Below, one piece after another: positions 34,034-44,800 of a stretch of DNA of 64,000 nt. The notes beneath the pieces are model-generated. The model saw only the letters and a list, made by a program, of their open reading frames with translations, was not told the origin of the DNA and did not search any database. The stretch spans positions 777,299-841,298 of the forward strand of contig FN649727.1 in the NCBI GenBank assembly GCA_000310025.1. Reading direction: 5' to 3'. The translations under genes were made by a program, and so were the position numbers. Each line of letters starts with the position of its first letter. Positions within the stretch are counted from its first letter, which is position 1. Origin of the DNA: Ectocarpus siliculosus. Lineage: Eukaryota > Sar > Phaeophyceae > Ectocarpales > Ectocarpaceae.

Positions 34034-35095
34034 TCAAAGTGCTTCGCGAGCTACGTCCAACTCCTCCTCGCTCATCCCCGCGTACGCGAGCACAGCTGTC
34101 TCTACACCTTTCGATGCGCAGTCTTTCACATTGTGCCCCTTTCCTCCGCATCTCTGGCAAATCTGTCGAGGGCATGCGCTTGCATAGTGGTTGCCGGAGC
34201 ACACGTGACATCGGATAGACTTTGCCACGAATGCCTCTTCGTCCCCCCTACGTTTTCTTCTTTCCACCCCGCTTTTTTTTCACCGCTCCTCCTACCGTCA
34301 TGAACGCTTGTTGATTCGCTCGCCCTTCACCCTTCCCCTTCGATTCCCTACCCCCTTTGATGTAGCTGTACCTCGTACGCAACACTCTCAACATTTCATC
34401 TTCATCAAGATCTTTGACGCTGAGCAGGTTTTGTTTCTGGACATCATAATCATCATCGGAAAGCCCATCGATGAATCTTGTCAGGGTGAGCATCTTGGGG
34501 ATTGGCTGCTTGAACGCCAACTCTAGGTCAGTCACGGTAGACATGAATTTCTGGTAAAAAACACGAGGATCCTGGTTCCTCCCCTGTCGGGCAGTGTAAA
34601 ACTCTCCCGATAAGTGAGATCTGCTCTCCGCCCGTCAACGGCGCAAACTGCTGCTCAAGTGCACGCCATGCTGCAGAGGGCCCCTTATTCTGGTACACCA
34701 TCATCTTGGTGGTGTCGTCTACGATAGACCCAGTCAACATACTCCACAAGTCACGGTACATGGGAATGTCCTCATATTCTACCCCCTGCTCAACCATACC
34801 GGCATCGTCCATCCCTAGCACCACAATGTCTCGGCTGTCTTTCAGCGCCCGAGTCATCCCACACGTTTGCACGTGCGTAGTGAAGTCATTCTTGAACATG
34901 GGCCAGGTCTTCTCATGGCCGTTGAAGCTCAGCTGCTTCAGACGCGGGATCCGGGCCCTCGAGTCCGAAGAGTAGTGCCCGTCGGTCCTGTGGCGTTCGC
35001 TTCCGCGCGAGGCTTCTCCCTCCGATGGTGCTGGCCCCAGCAGCCCTTCCGCCCCCTCGGCATATCCTCCCCTGGTTGTGTTCGGCGCTTGATCC
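34034..35095 (-). CDS. Gag polyprotein of the retrotransposon (C-terminal part, frameshifted)
   Basis: Reverse-strand gag. The helical core contains FNGHEKTWPMFKNDF and GPSAAWRALEQQFAP, matching copia-type (UBN2) gag. A positively charged linker follows, then two zinc knuckles: CHVCSGNHYASAC (CX2CX3HX4C) and CQRCGGKGHNVKDC (CX2CX4HX4C) near 34110-34215. The frame changes near 34598-34605 (before FYTARQGRNQD) and near 34255 (KKKT* into RRKRRGDEEA). Either could be damage or programmed frameshifting; I favour damage or base-call error for the first. The role is particle assembly and RNA packaging. Confidence 0.75.
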
Positions 35096-35402
35096 GCCGG
35101 CGACGATCCCCCGACTCGCGAGGAGTTCCGGGATGCACTTGCCGAGATCAGCGGCAGGATGGAGAGAATCATGGAGGAGAAGTTGGAGAGGATAATGGAT
35201 GCCTTGCCTCGAGTAGTGCCCGAGGCACCGCCCGCCGGTAGTGTGGCCGCAGCGGGCGGCGGGGGAGAGTCAAGGGGGGGAAGGCACGCCCGTCCAGGCG
35301 CGGGTTCACCACCGGATCAAGCGCCGAACACAACCAGGGGAGGATATGCCGAGGGGGCGGAAGGGCTGCTGGGGCCAGCACCATCGGAGGGAGAAGCCTC
35401 GC
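35096..35402 (+). other. Inverted copy of the gag N-terminal region
   Basis: The forward strand here encodes FRDALAEISGRMERIMEEKL and onwards to GPAPSEGEAS, which is the N-terminal gag segment found on the reverse strand at 35700-36010. The join with the reverse-strand copy is at about 35094-35100 (TTGATCCG / CCGGCGACGA). The segment runs into the gap. It forms a potential large hairpin with the flanking copy. Confidence 0.8.
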
Positions 35403-35616
35403 NNNNNNNNNNNNNNNNNNNNNNNNNNNNNNNNNNNNNNNNNNNNNNNNNNNNNNNNNNNNNNNNNNNNNNNNNNNNNNNNNNNNNNNNNNNNNNNNNN
35501 NNNNNNNNNNNNNNNNNNNNNNNNNNNNNNNNNNNNNNNNNNNNNNNNNNNNNNNNNNNNNNNNNNNNNNNNNNNNNNNNNNNNNNNNNNNNNNNNNNNN
35601 NNNNNNNNNNNNNNNN
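35403..35616. other. Assembly gap (214 N)
   Basis: A gap of non-round size, so probably an estimated length, exactly inside the palindromic gag region. The true sequence order across it is uncertain. Confidence 0.99.
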
Positions 35617-36069
35617 GAACATGGGCCAGGTCTTCTCATGGCCGTTGAAGCTCAGCTGCTTCAGACGCGGGATCCGGGCCCTCGAGTCCGAAGAGTAGTG
35701 CCCGTCGGTCCTGTGGCGTTCGCTTCCGCGCGAGGCTTCTCCCTCCGATGGTGCTGGCCCCAGCAGCCCTTCCGCCCCCTCGGCATATCCTCCCCTGGTT
35801 GTGTTCGGCGCTTGATCCGGTGGTGAACCCGCGCCTGGACGGGCGTGCCTTCCCCCCCTTGACTCTCCCCCGCCGCCCGCTGCGGCCACACTACCGGCGG
35901 GCGGTGCCTCGGGCACTACTCGAGGCAAGGCATCCATTATCCTCTCCAACTTCTCCTCCATGATTCTCTCCATCCTGCCGCTGATCTCGGCAAGTGCATC
36001 CCGGAACTCCTCGCGAGTCGGGGGATCGTCGCCGGCGTCGCTCGATCCTGCAGGTCCTCCTGACTGCAT
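35617..36069 (-). CDS. Gag polyprotein, N-terminal part
   Basis: ATG at 36069 on the reverse strand, 42 bp downstream of the 5' LTR. Encodes SSDAGDDPPTREEFRDAL, a coiled-coil-prone stretch (GRMERIMEEKLERIMDAL), a Gly/Ala/Pro-rich linker and the start of the gag core up to EKTWPMF, where the gap begins. The linker-to-core portion is duplicated at 34880-35095. The start is clear because it is the first ATG after the LTR and opens the long frame. Confidence 0.75.
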
Positions 36070-36110
36070 GGTATGCCCACTAGAATCGGAGTAAAGCGGT
36101 TACTCTAGAG

Positions 36111-36464
36111 TGTTTGATTGCCCCAAGCCTAGTGCTGCTGGGATGAGCAAGGCTGCGCCGTTGGTAGGCGTGAAGAGATGTTAAGATGGTAAAGTCGTTG
36201 ATTAGGTTGCCCTTGTCGTAAGGGGAACAGGAGAGAGAGTGGCAACGGGAGGCGAACTCCCGTGCCGCACACCAGTAGCAAGAAAACGCAGAACTCGGAA
36301 CACTATGCAACAGGTCAAAGATACAGAATTCTAGACATGTCATAAGATACCCCGAAGATCTATGCCCCTTGCTGCCACTTTAGCTCCATGGTAGAAACCA
36401 TCATACATGAGTTAACTACAGCAGTAGCGTATTCGTAATGATGAAATAATCAACCTCACGAACA
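36111..36464 (-). repeat. 5' LTR of the gag-only element (354 bp)
   Basis: Virtually identical to the LTR at 32454-32806, same termini. It contains one of the dispersed TACAGCAGTA decamers (36417-36426). Confidence 0.95.
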
Positions 36465-36469
36465 GTGCA
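36465..36469. repeat. Target-site duplication GTGCA (right)
   Basis: Matches 32449-32453 and directly follows the right LTR. Confidence 0.9.
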
Positions 36470-37037
36470 ATCTTTTTGTTCACCTATTCATTCTTGCCTT
36501 CTTCGTGCGATTTCAACAAACGTCGAGTGACAACCGATTAAAATAATCGGTAAAATTAGACCATCCGACTAGTCAACTTACCTTCCCTGTGCGCCCCTCC
36601 CGCTCAAAACCAGGGCACCGTGTGATATCTCGTACAATCTGCGCGGTATCGTTTCTCAGTATCACACGCGAGGGAATTTCGCGTCGGTGAACATCTTAGT
36701 GGTTGCTCGAGAACATCATTTCATCAAGCTAATGTCGGTAGTTTACATGCCCGCTATGTGAGACCTCAGCAACAACCATCCAGAAAATTACCTGAATTGC
36801 GGGTTGTCCTGTTTTACGAAACCCCGCCCGAAGTCAACGTCGCCATGGAGACCTAAGGTGCGAACTCTCAAACAATTACCGCAATATATGATGTTTCCAA
36901 AACGCATTCCCGAAGAATCTTTGGGACAATACTCGAACAATTCACGTCTGGCCAGACATAGTCGGTTGTTGGCGTTTGTTGAAGCGCGGGTTTTCTCACG
37001 AGCCCGCACTTTGCGTTGGGTGCTTGTTATTTTTTAG
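36470..37037. other. No gene recognised
   Basis: AT-richer sequence between the retrotransposon and a candidate terminal exon; no conserved block. Confidence 0.35.
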
Positions 37038-37407
37038 AAGTCATCTTTGGAAGTTGATTGAGCTGCCGCTTCTACCTTGTGTCTCATGCTGCCCCCCCGA
37101 AGGTGTGCAGTGGACAGAAGCTGTGTGCGCCGGTTGCAGGGAGACTTTCTCTGTGTTGGAACCTTCTGCCGGGAGAGCTGCCGGGTGGTGCTGGGGCGCT
37201 TTCCTCGCTTTTCTAGGCGCAGGCGTGACTCTGAAAGAGGTTGATGCAACGGGGTGGAAGATTTGCTTGGGGCTGATGGGGCTATGCTTGATCGGGGCCG
37301 GGGCAGCTACGCTGGTTGCCTGTCGGTTTAGAATCCGAACAGCCCGGGAAGAAAATGCGAGACGGACAAGAGGGATTCCCACGCAAGGTGCTCCAGACAA
37401 TGTGTAG
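37038..37407 (+). other. Candidate terminal exon: CxxC zinc-ribbon-like motif and two membrane helices
   Basis: After a T-rich acceptor (TTATTTTTTAG at 37027-37037) the forward frame stays open for about 120 codons to TAG. It encodes CVSC ... CAGC (two CxxC pairs 19 residues apart), then two hydrophobic helices (GWCWGAFLAFLGAGVTL and ICLGLMGLCLIGAGAATLV) and a basic tail. The combination suggests a small membrane protein with a cytosolic zinc ribbon. No named family could be assigned and upstream exons were not found. Confidence 0.4.
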
Positions 37408-38311
37408 AGTCGATGTTCCTTCCTTGGGGTTTACTGTTACAGGTCCATCCATCGTTTCTGCAACACTGAGTCTGGCACATCTGAGCTTTTGGAGCATACG
37501 CGTATGGTTTGTGTTGTTGGTCCGGAGGCGGCGTAAATTCCAGATTTTGTTTGTTGTCGGCCATACTTCACCCCGGCTGGGTGATACAAGGGCAGGCACA
37601 TTTGAACGCCAGGCAGGCAGAGAAAGAACCCCGTTTTGGTGCGCTCGTAATGTCTCGTAGTCTGTTGGGCTACAGTTTTCGCTGGTCACGTCACTGGCTG
37701 AGTGGCGTGATTCGACGACGATGCCCGTTGCGGGCAACGCCCGTCAGCCCGCACTCGCTAACATGATGTGCGATGGGTTTGTTTACGATGCAGGTATGAT
37801 TGGTTCAGCCCGTACCTTCCTTATGTCGCGCAGTAGACGGCAAATGACGAGAACTCGGCAGCTTAGTTGTGAGTTTCTGTCCCCAAAAGACCATTTTCTT
37901 ATCATTGAGGAACGACAGGCCACCAGTCTGCACCGCGCACGTTCACTCCTACCTCAAAGTTGTTGTAGGAGTTTTTTGTGCAGTTTTTGTGTAAGAGACA
38001 AAAAGCCGTGCCTTAGTTGATGTGAAGGCAAATACTACGCAATGAATGGGCATTTTTACAGATGTGAGGTGAAGCAAAGAAAATATGTCATGGTGCTCGA
38101 AGTACTTGATACGTGCCGCTAGGAGATTGCAGCCACGGGCGCACGAAAAAGGCCACTTTGCGTGAACCATCACCGTCGTGGCTGTAAAACCGACATGCAT
38201 TCACGTGCTGTCCTGCTTGCTACAAATAGTGTGCCATGTCAGAACGTTCATTTCCGAGGGGAAAAGAGGGCTTCAGACCTGGCCGGGGCCAACCCCTGTC
38301 TGTTTGGGTAC
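37408..38311. other. No gene recognised
   Basis: Open frames present on both strands but without conserved features. May contain introns of the flanking orphan exons. Confidence 0.35.
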
Positions 38312-38551
38312 ATGCGCCATCTTGAACGCCAAGTATCAAATGGACCCAATTGGAGCACCAGTCTTGACCGAACAATAAACGAGTCCACGTCCGTGGCCGC
38401 CGGGAAACCATGCACCGGCGCACCCAGTCCTCTGTTCATAGTTTGTTCCCCAAGTGGGTTCCACAGGTGCTGCTCCTGGGTATCATCTTTGTGCAAAGCT
38501 AAGAACACGCATGCAAATCCGGCCAACAACACTACCAGGTAGGTCTTGCGC
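38312..38551 (-). other. Candidate exon with a single membrane anchor
   Basis: The reverse strand, after acceptor TGTTTTAG, encodes RKTYLVVLLAGFACVFLAL followed by a polar lumen-like region (HLWNPLGEQTMNRGLG, TDVDSFIVRSRLVLQLGPFD). Basic residues just before a single hydrophobic stretch near an N-terminus fit a type II signal anchor, as in Golgi enzymes. The open frame upstream lacks a Met, so a 5' exon must lie above 38.6 kb. The donor near 38311 is tentative. Confidence 0.35.
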
Positions 38552-38873
38552 CTAAAACAAGTTTTGGTACGTTGTAAAGCTGTTCGCGGAGGGCTCCCCC
38601 GCGTTCTCTTCCGCCCTTCAGGGTTGTGAAACCAACGGGTAAATACGGACTTTTCCCATACGACGAGAAAAAGCGTAAGTCTAAGTGGTCAACTCATGCC
38701 CCAACCGCAAATACGGAGCGTACGTGCTTGCTGCAAATGACGTCGGTGCGTAAATCATTGGTTAGGAAGCGTCCTCCGACGAGGAGCCCTCTCGTTCGCA
38801 CCTCCGTGCACGTATTTAGTCTTGACACAAAAAACAAAACAGTCATGACCTTAGTTCTGTACACCATCCCGCG

Positions 38874-41800
38874 TCAGCTGCGGTATTTTCGTCTCGGAAT
38901 AACCTCGCTCGGTCGCTGCTCTGCCGTCTGGCCGTCCTCTTCCTCCTCTACGAGAGCGGCAAGGTTGATGCACAGCCACTTGGTGCCCGGCTCTCCGTCT
39001 TGTCCTTCCCCGATGGGGATGTGCCACGCGTGCTTGTTGAGCACCTGCCGATCCAGAAAAACGTGTAGTCGCGGCGGCGGCAGCTCAAAAGGGTGCAAAC
39101 ACTGTGTTCACGGCTGTTGAGGAGCGTGCACGGACTTGGCGTTCCCATCATCGCCAAGGGACAGATGGTGTCAGCTGCCCTCTCCCCGAATTAAGAAAGG
39201 AGGCAGTCCGAACGTTCGAGGTCAAATTGTCGAGTTTTGGCGGGCCGCCAGCCGCCCGCTGCCTCCAAGCAAACGAAGCCTCCCACGCATTTTCTCGCTT
39301 CGCCACCCGAAGGCTATCACGTCGCCTTGACGGTTCCAGCCCCGAGCATTCATTTCGACAGCCAGACCCCAACACGGCTGCCTCACTGTTTCCGGTATCC
39401 CATTTCGAAACACCTTCCCTCACTACGACCTGATTCTTCCTGCCACGAGAACAAGCCAGCCCGCCTAAGATAAAACATTCAGCCAGCCTGTTAGCTGAAA
39501 CGCTTGAGTTCGCCGCACCTGCATGTCCCTCGTGAAGGCCGGAGACGGGCAAACGATTGGAAGTGGTGGTGAAGACCCTTGCTCGGGAGGTCTATGTCTC
39601 CCTCGTTCCGAAGTATTTTCCCCCTTCTCCTCATCCACACTACTCTTGCTGCTCCCGGTTGATGACGCGCTCGAGCCGCGGGAGCCATCGTTTGGTAAAA
39701 TCGCCGGGAAGTGGAAACCACGCACCTGCGATTTCCTCCACCTTATCAAACGCGGGATTACGGGGTTGCCAGAGGTGGGGAGCTGGTTTTGTGAGAATGT
39801 GCAAGGAGGTGCGGTGGTTTTCTGCCGCGCGTTGACACCGGGCGAGGCTGAACACGGTCAACTCTGCTTGAGAACCACGTTTGGAGGTATCCTATTCATC
39901 ACCGCATCCGCAAAATCGCGATCACAAGAGGACACGCAGGCCAGGCGCATAGCGAAGGCCCGAACAGGGGTCTCGCGCATTCGTCATGGAGGGCAAGCTA
40001 GGAGCCAGCAAGGCGTTGAAAGAAGAAAAAAAAAAACGTCGGGATCATGGAGAACATTTCGAACATTCACTCCAAGAAGAAATATGGTGGCGGGGGTGAT
40101 TGTGACGAAGACCAGTTTTTGAGAGGCAATACTTCACCAAACACACAACATGCCCTTCGAGGGTTAGGGTTAGAGTCAGGCTGAAAAAAATAAATGGATT
40201 CGCTCATGACCAACTACCAACTACAGTAACTCACCGCTTGAACGGAACCGGCTCGAGTAGGGCCATCCTGTGGTTCCTCATCTCGTCATTGCTCACCACG
40301 GTCAATCGCCCCGCCAAACCGTCTCCCGAACTACTGACCCCCGTCCTTGTTCTTGCGCGCTCCCCCCCCTGGCCAACGCCCTCCCCGGTGCCGCCTAGCC
40401 TCGTCTCGTCATCATCACCACCAGCGAAGCCCCCCCGTGGCGTAGCCTCTTGCCGTCCTACGTATATCCCATCTACACCGTTACTATTGGATGGCTTGTA
40501 CCCCTGCCGATTTTCGCGTAAGCCGGCGCCTCCATCACCGTTGGTGACCTCTTCCTCGCCTTCGATGGCAGTGGCGTCAGAGCTGACCGTGAAATACATC
40601 CAAAAAAGGTCGTCGTCCGTGCCGTTTGCGCAGCTGGACAAGCGACAAAAAGCGGGGGGGGGAGCGGCAATCAACAAGTAATTCAAGTGTTCAACCGCCG
40701 CCTAACGAACAGAAGGCAGAGGCAACTAAGAAATGTAGGTTCACAGCCGGACTCAACGCAACACATCACAAACACCGCAAGGACCGCCGGGAGTCGTCAG
40801 CGGACTGTTTCCCGCAACAAAAGAGACCAGGGGCGAACCTGTAGAGCATCTGACGCCGCCGCCACCGGTCGATCGTCTCCAAATCTTCGTCGCTCAACGC
40901 TGACGAAGGGTTCTGTGGCAGGATGTACGGTTCAACAGACCGGGCCGAAAGGCACAGCGTGAGCTGCGTGCTTTCCAGGAGCGTGCACCACGACGGGCAG
41001 GAATGTGTTGAGAACACGGGCTAACACACCATAACAGAGCAACAACAGTCGACAACATAAAGGCGCCCAACCGTTTGTACACCAAATAGACACTGGGCAC
41101 TGCTCGGAGCTTGTCGCCTCGACCGCGAAACCGTTTCAATTCGCATGGCACGGAAAATGAATGAAAGCCGCACGGTGAAGACGTGATACCCAGCATGGAC
41201 TCAACGCGTCGAGACAAGGAACAACACCTCCCTCAATAAAAACCAAACTAGAAGCACGTGTTTCGGCCGCTCACGGTCAAGTCGCAAGAACGAACTTCGA
41301 AAGAAGCGGACGAGATACCTTGCCCCGTCTTGACCGGGCGGAGTTGGGCACGCACGGCCGCAAGTACCTCTCCGGCAAGATCACCAGCACCCGCTCCCCG
41401 TCCCGCTCGAGCTGCCTCGCCATCAGGTCTACCTGCGGACCGCCGCGGGCACAACGGCATTCAACATGAGACGATTTGTTCTCTGTTGCCGATGTGGTCC
41501 GCCGTTTTCTTTCGACGAACAACAAGAGAAGGCTTGGTGTCCATATCTGAACTCGTGAACAACGGCAGCTCATTTCATGTAGGTGGTAGGTTCTGGCACA
41601 AATCTCGCGTGAAAAAGAGATAACTCGCGGTGGCGAGAGGATTAAAGGACCAAATTCGACCGTCATTTCCTCTGCCATGGAGCTGCCTTAGCCTTCCGAC
41701 TAGAGTGGAAGGCCAAAAGCGCCCCAAGGTCACTCCTAGCTGTGCGAAGACAGTTCTTGATTTGCGCGTTGTCACGCACCCCGACTGTGCGTGCACGCGA

Positions 41801-44800
41801 CTGATTTCTCCGCGGGCTCACCTGTGAGATCTCGAACTTCCCCCCCTCCTTATTCTGGCCGTAGTAGGCGACGTTGCAGCCGTCCACGACGGTCGTAAAG
41901 TGTACGCCCTGCAGCGGTTTGCGAAATAGCGGGGTCGGTAAACCAAACCATATAGAGGAATGTTCTTCACCTGTTGTGGGGTGGGCTCTCGGGCTTTTGA
42001 CCCATCCGGCATACAGCATTGTGCTCGCTCACAGGACTGCGATCACACAGGGTCTTTGACCGGTGACGTAGCAGAAATGTCGGAGGCGATCGGCGCTGCG
42101 AGAACCTGCAAAGTAGATACTCTGTGTCCAATATACGCCCACAAAAAAACGAAACAATGGTAGGGAAACAGAGTAACAGCGTGGCCGCAGACACTGTACT
42201 TTCCGGCTGTCACTGAAACATACACTTGGGCGGATTGCAAAAACAATGCCTGCCGAATCGACACATGTCGACACGCTCTCGACAGACAGTCGCGCGGTAC
42301 CCCCACTCTCAAGTGCCGCGCGGGACCAACTCACTTCTCTTCTTCTCTCCTCCAGCCAGGCGGCAAACCGCTCCAGGTCGCCCATTGCCTCCCCCAGCCC
42401 CCGTCGGTCCATTTCCCCCTGACCCTCTCCTGCATACGCGTAGTCAAGCCTAGAGCTCTGCCTCCTCTTGGGCGGCAGCGGTAGCGCCGGTGGCGGTGGC
42501 GGCGTGGGATACGCCGTCTCCGACGCAAGCTTCACCAAGGCCGAGCGGACGCGCGCGCGCGCCTCGGGGTCTAGCCCTACCACCTTGAGAGCGGCCCCGC
42601 AGCAGTCGCACACGCCCCCCGAGGCGAGGGACGCCGAGGAGACGCTGGCGACCCGGGGGGGTGATGAAAAATACGTCTGGACGTCGCTCTCGCTGGAGAC
42701 GAAGTTGGAGTCGGCGTTGAACGCGGAGAGAAGGGTCTGGAGGTGGTGGTCACCGCTACCCGCGCTGCTGCCAGACACATGATCGTCTTTTCTCGGTCAT
42801 GATCACCACCCCGGCGGAGAGGCAAAGGGGAGACAGAGAGTACCCGCAGGCGTGAGGTTAGGCGAGACGCGGAAGAGGTGAAATAGAATCAACCCTCGAT
42901 GCAGCCGAGGTAAAGACAAAAAAAAGCGCGTTAGCCGGGTACCTGCGACCTTGGCCAAAGGACATTGCGACTGGCAGCTTGGATGTTAGCACAGAGGTTA
43001 GCACAGAGGTTGGCTGGCTAGACCCCAGACATTTGCGGGGACAATCCGTACTGTCGTAAGCGTTCCAAGCAAAGGCTGTTGGCCCCCGCTGGTTGTACAT
43101 ATGAGCTCTGTAACACCCTTTCATATGCACAAGATGATCGAACTTACAGGCGGGTGCGTTGAAACGAACGAACACTCCTGGCGTTCAACCAAACAAACGT
43201 ACGGCTTTTCAAACACCCTTGCAGTGATGATTGAGGGTTACTATAGCTGTCGGTGGAGCGGTCGTCCTTGCATACGATCATACCAACTCGAAACGCCCGC
43301 ATCTTCTTCTCTTTCTCCCGCTTCAGAAAACTCACCGCAAGATGCGGCTGCACCAGCATCACGGCAAGGTATGAGCTCGAAATCCATACCGGCCAGCTGT
43401 TGCAAGCACCGCTCTACCGACCCATCCGCCACTCGCGGCCGGAGCTCCCCAGCCGCCGCCCAACCTTTGATCATGTCTATATGCTCTTCTGGTGTAGGCT
43501 GCACGCCATGCGCCGTCATGTGCGACCAGACTTCTGAGGCCAACGTCATGTCCGGCTAAGAAAACGAACACAGGAACAGGATGAGGAACAGGGAGATAAG
43601 GCTAAACACAAGTGCGGTTCACTGACATTCGGTCATTGTTCAAGTGGAGTACAACATTGGTGATAAAAGTTGGTGGCTAAAGGTGTCATGCGAACGCCAA
43701 AATACGCCAATGGCGCCGTTCATCCACGTCCTTGGGTGATGACAACAAAGATCACAAAGTGCAGAACAGAAAAACTGTTTAGCCTTCCTGTTTGACCCCG
43801 CTTGTGATTCCACAAATATCGAAATGTGCATCTTGAAGCCCAGAAGAGATGGATGGTAACACACACACTTGTAGAAGCGTTGTGTTTTCAACCGAACTGA
43901 GACTGACGTATTGTCATTGGTCAGCCGGATAGAGCGGTCGATGCAAATAAACACACACACGCACAACTGCTCCTGGACTGATGTTGGGGATTCACACCGT
44001 GCGGCGAAAAAAATACAACGGCCGGAGAGCCCAACACCAGTTGCAACAGACCTTGTGGCACAGCCCCTTGAGAAGAGGCGAGTACGTCCTCAAACGGGGC
44101 CTTACGCCCCCGTCGACCATCTCTCGGACCTGCGAAAACGCCTCCTCGAAGGCACCCCTCGACGCGGCCTCTCTGAGGAGGAAGGCGTAATGGTTCTCGC
44201 GAGGCTTTATCCCGGCCTCCACCATGTCCGATAGAACGCGCACGCCATTAGAGACCTGTAGGAAGGCAGGCGTGTGAAGTGAGGGTGTCGTCGAGCTGGA
44301 GGTGCTTTGGAATCCATGCTTGTGTTGCTGCAAAACGCGGCGTGCGGTGCGGCAGGCGTCGATGGTATGTACTATTTCCCCACAAAAGCAAGTGGGTGTA
44401 CAGCAATGTTGGAAAGCAATGGTTGCCCGTCGTGGCCATGGGGAACGTCCGTCGCCATTGCCGCGGGATGCCCACATAAGGCAGCGCAGTTGTAATAAAC
44501 ACCTCGGGCAAGAGAGTAAGTACCACAGGTGACGTAAAATACCACACCCCCTTGGCCGGTTTTCAAAGCTCGAGTGCTCCACACCAGTATAGTGGCGGTG
44601 GTGCTGAGAAAAGCGGCGTTGAAACCGTCTCATTGGGGATTTTCCGAACACGCATAATGGGGACACGACATCCTCTTCGAAGGTGTACATGTGTACACAC
44701 GTCGAGCTTTTCAAAATCGGCCCAGCGGGTGTGATATCTCATGTCACCAATGGCGCACAAACCTACTGCAGCCGTAGTTCGATTGATTTATCTTCTCTCT

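Larger units (their letters stand above)
32454..36464 (-). mobile_element. Young gag-only LTR retrotransposon (TR-GAG-like)
   Basis: A complete 4.0-kb insertion with two LTRs (TG...CA ends on the element strand) and a perfect 5-bp duplication GTGCA. The only recognisable protein is a copia-type gag on the reverse strand, starting 42 bp inside the 5' LTR. No protease, integrase, RT or RNase H block occurs in either strand, and the 1.2 kb after gag holds a tandem repeat instead. The LTRs differ at only two positions that I can see, so insertion was recent. The element must depend on enzymes encoded elsewhere. The interior is complicated by a 214-N gap and an inverted segment. Confidence 0.85.

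Noticed and set aside
39523-40122. 199-codon forward open frame
   Set aside because: It is antisense to the PRORP exon 39519-39741, whose reverse reading joins neighbouring PRORP exons in phase with conserved residues.
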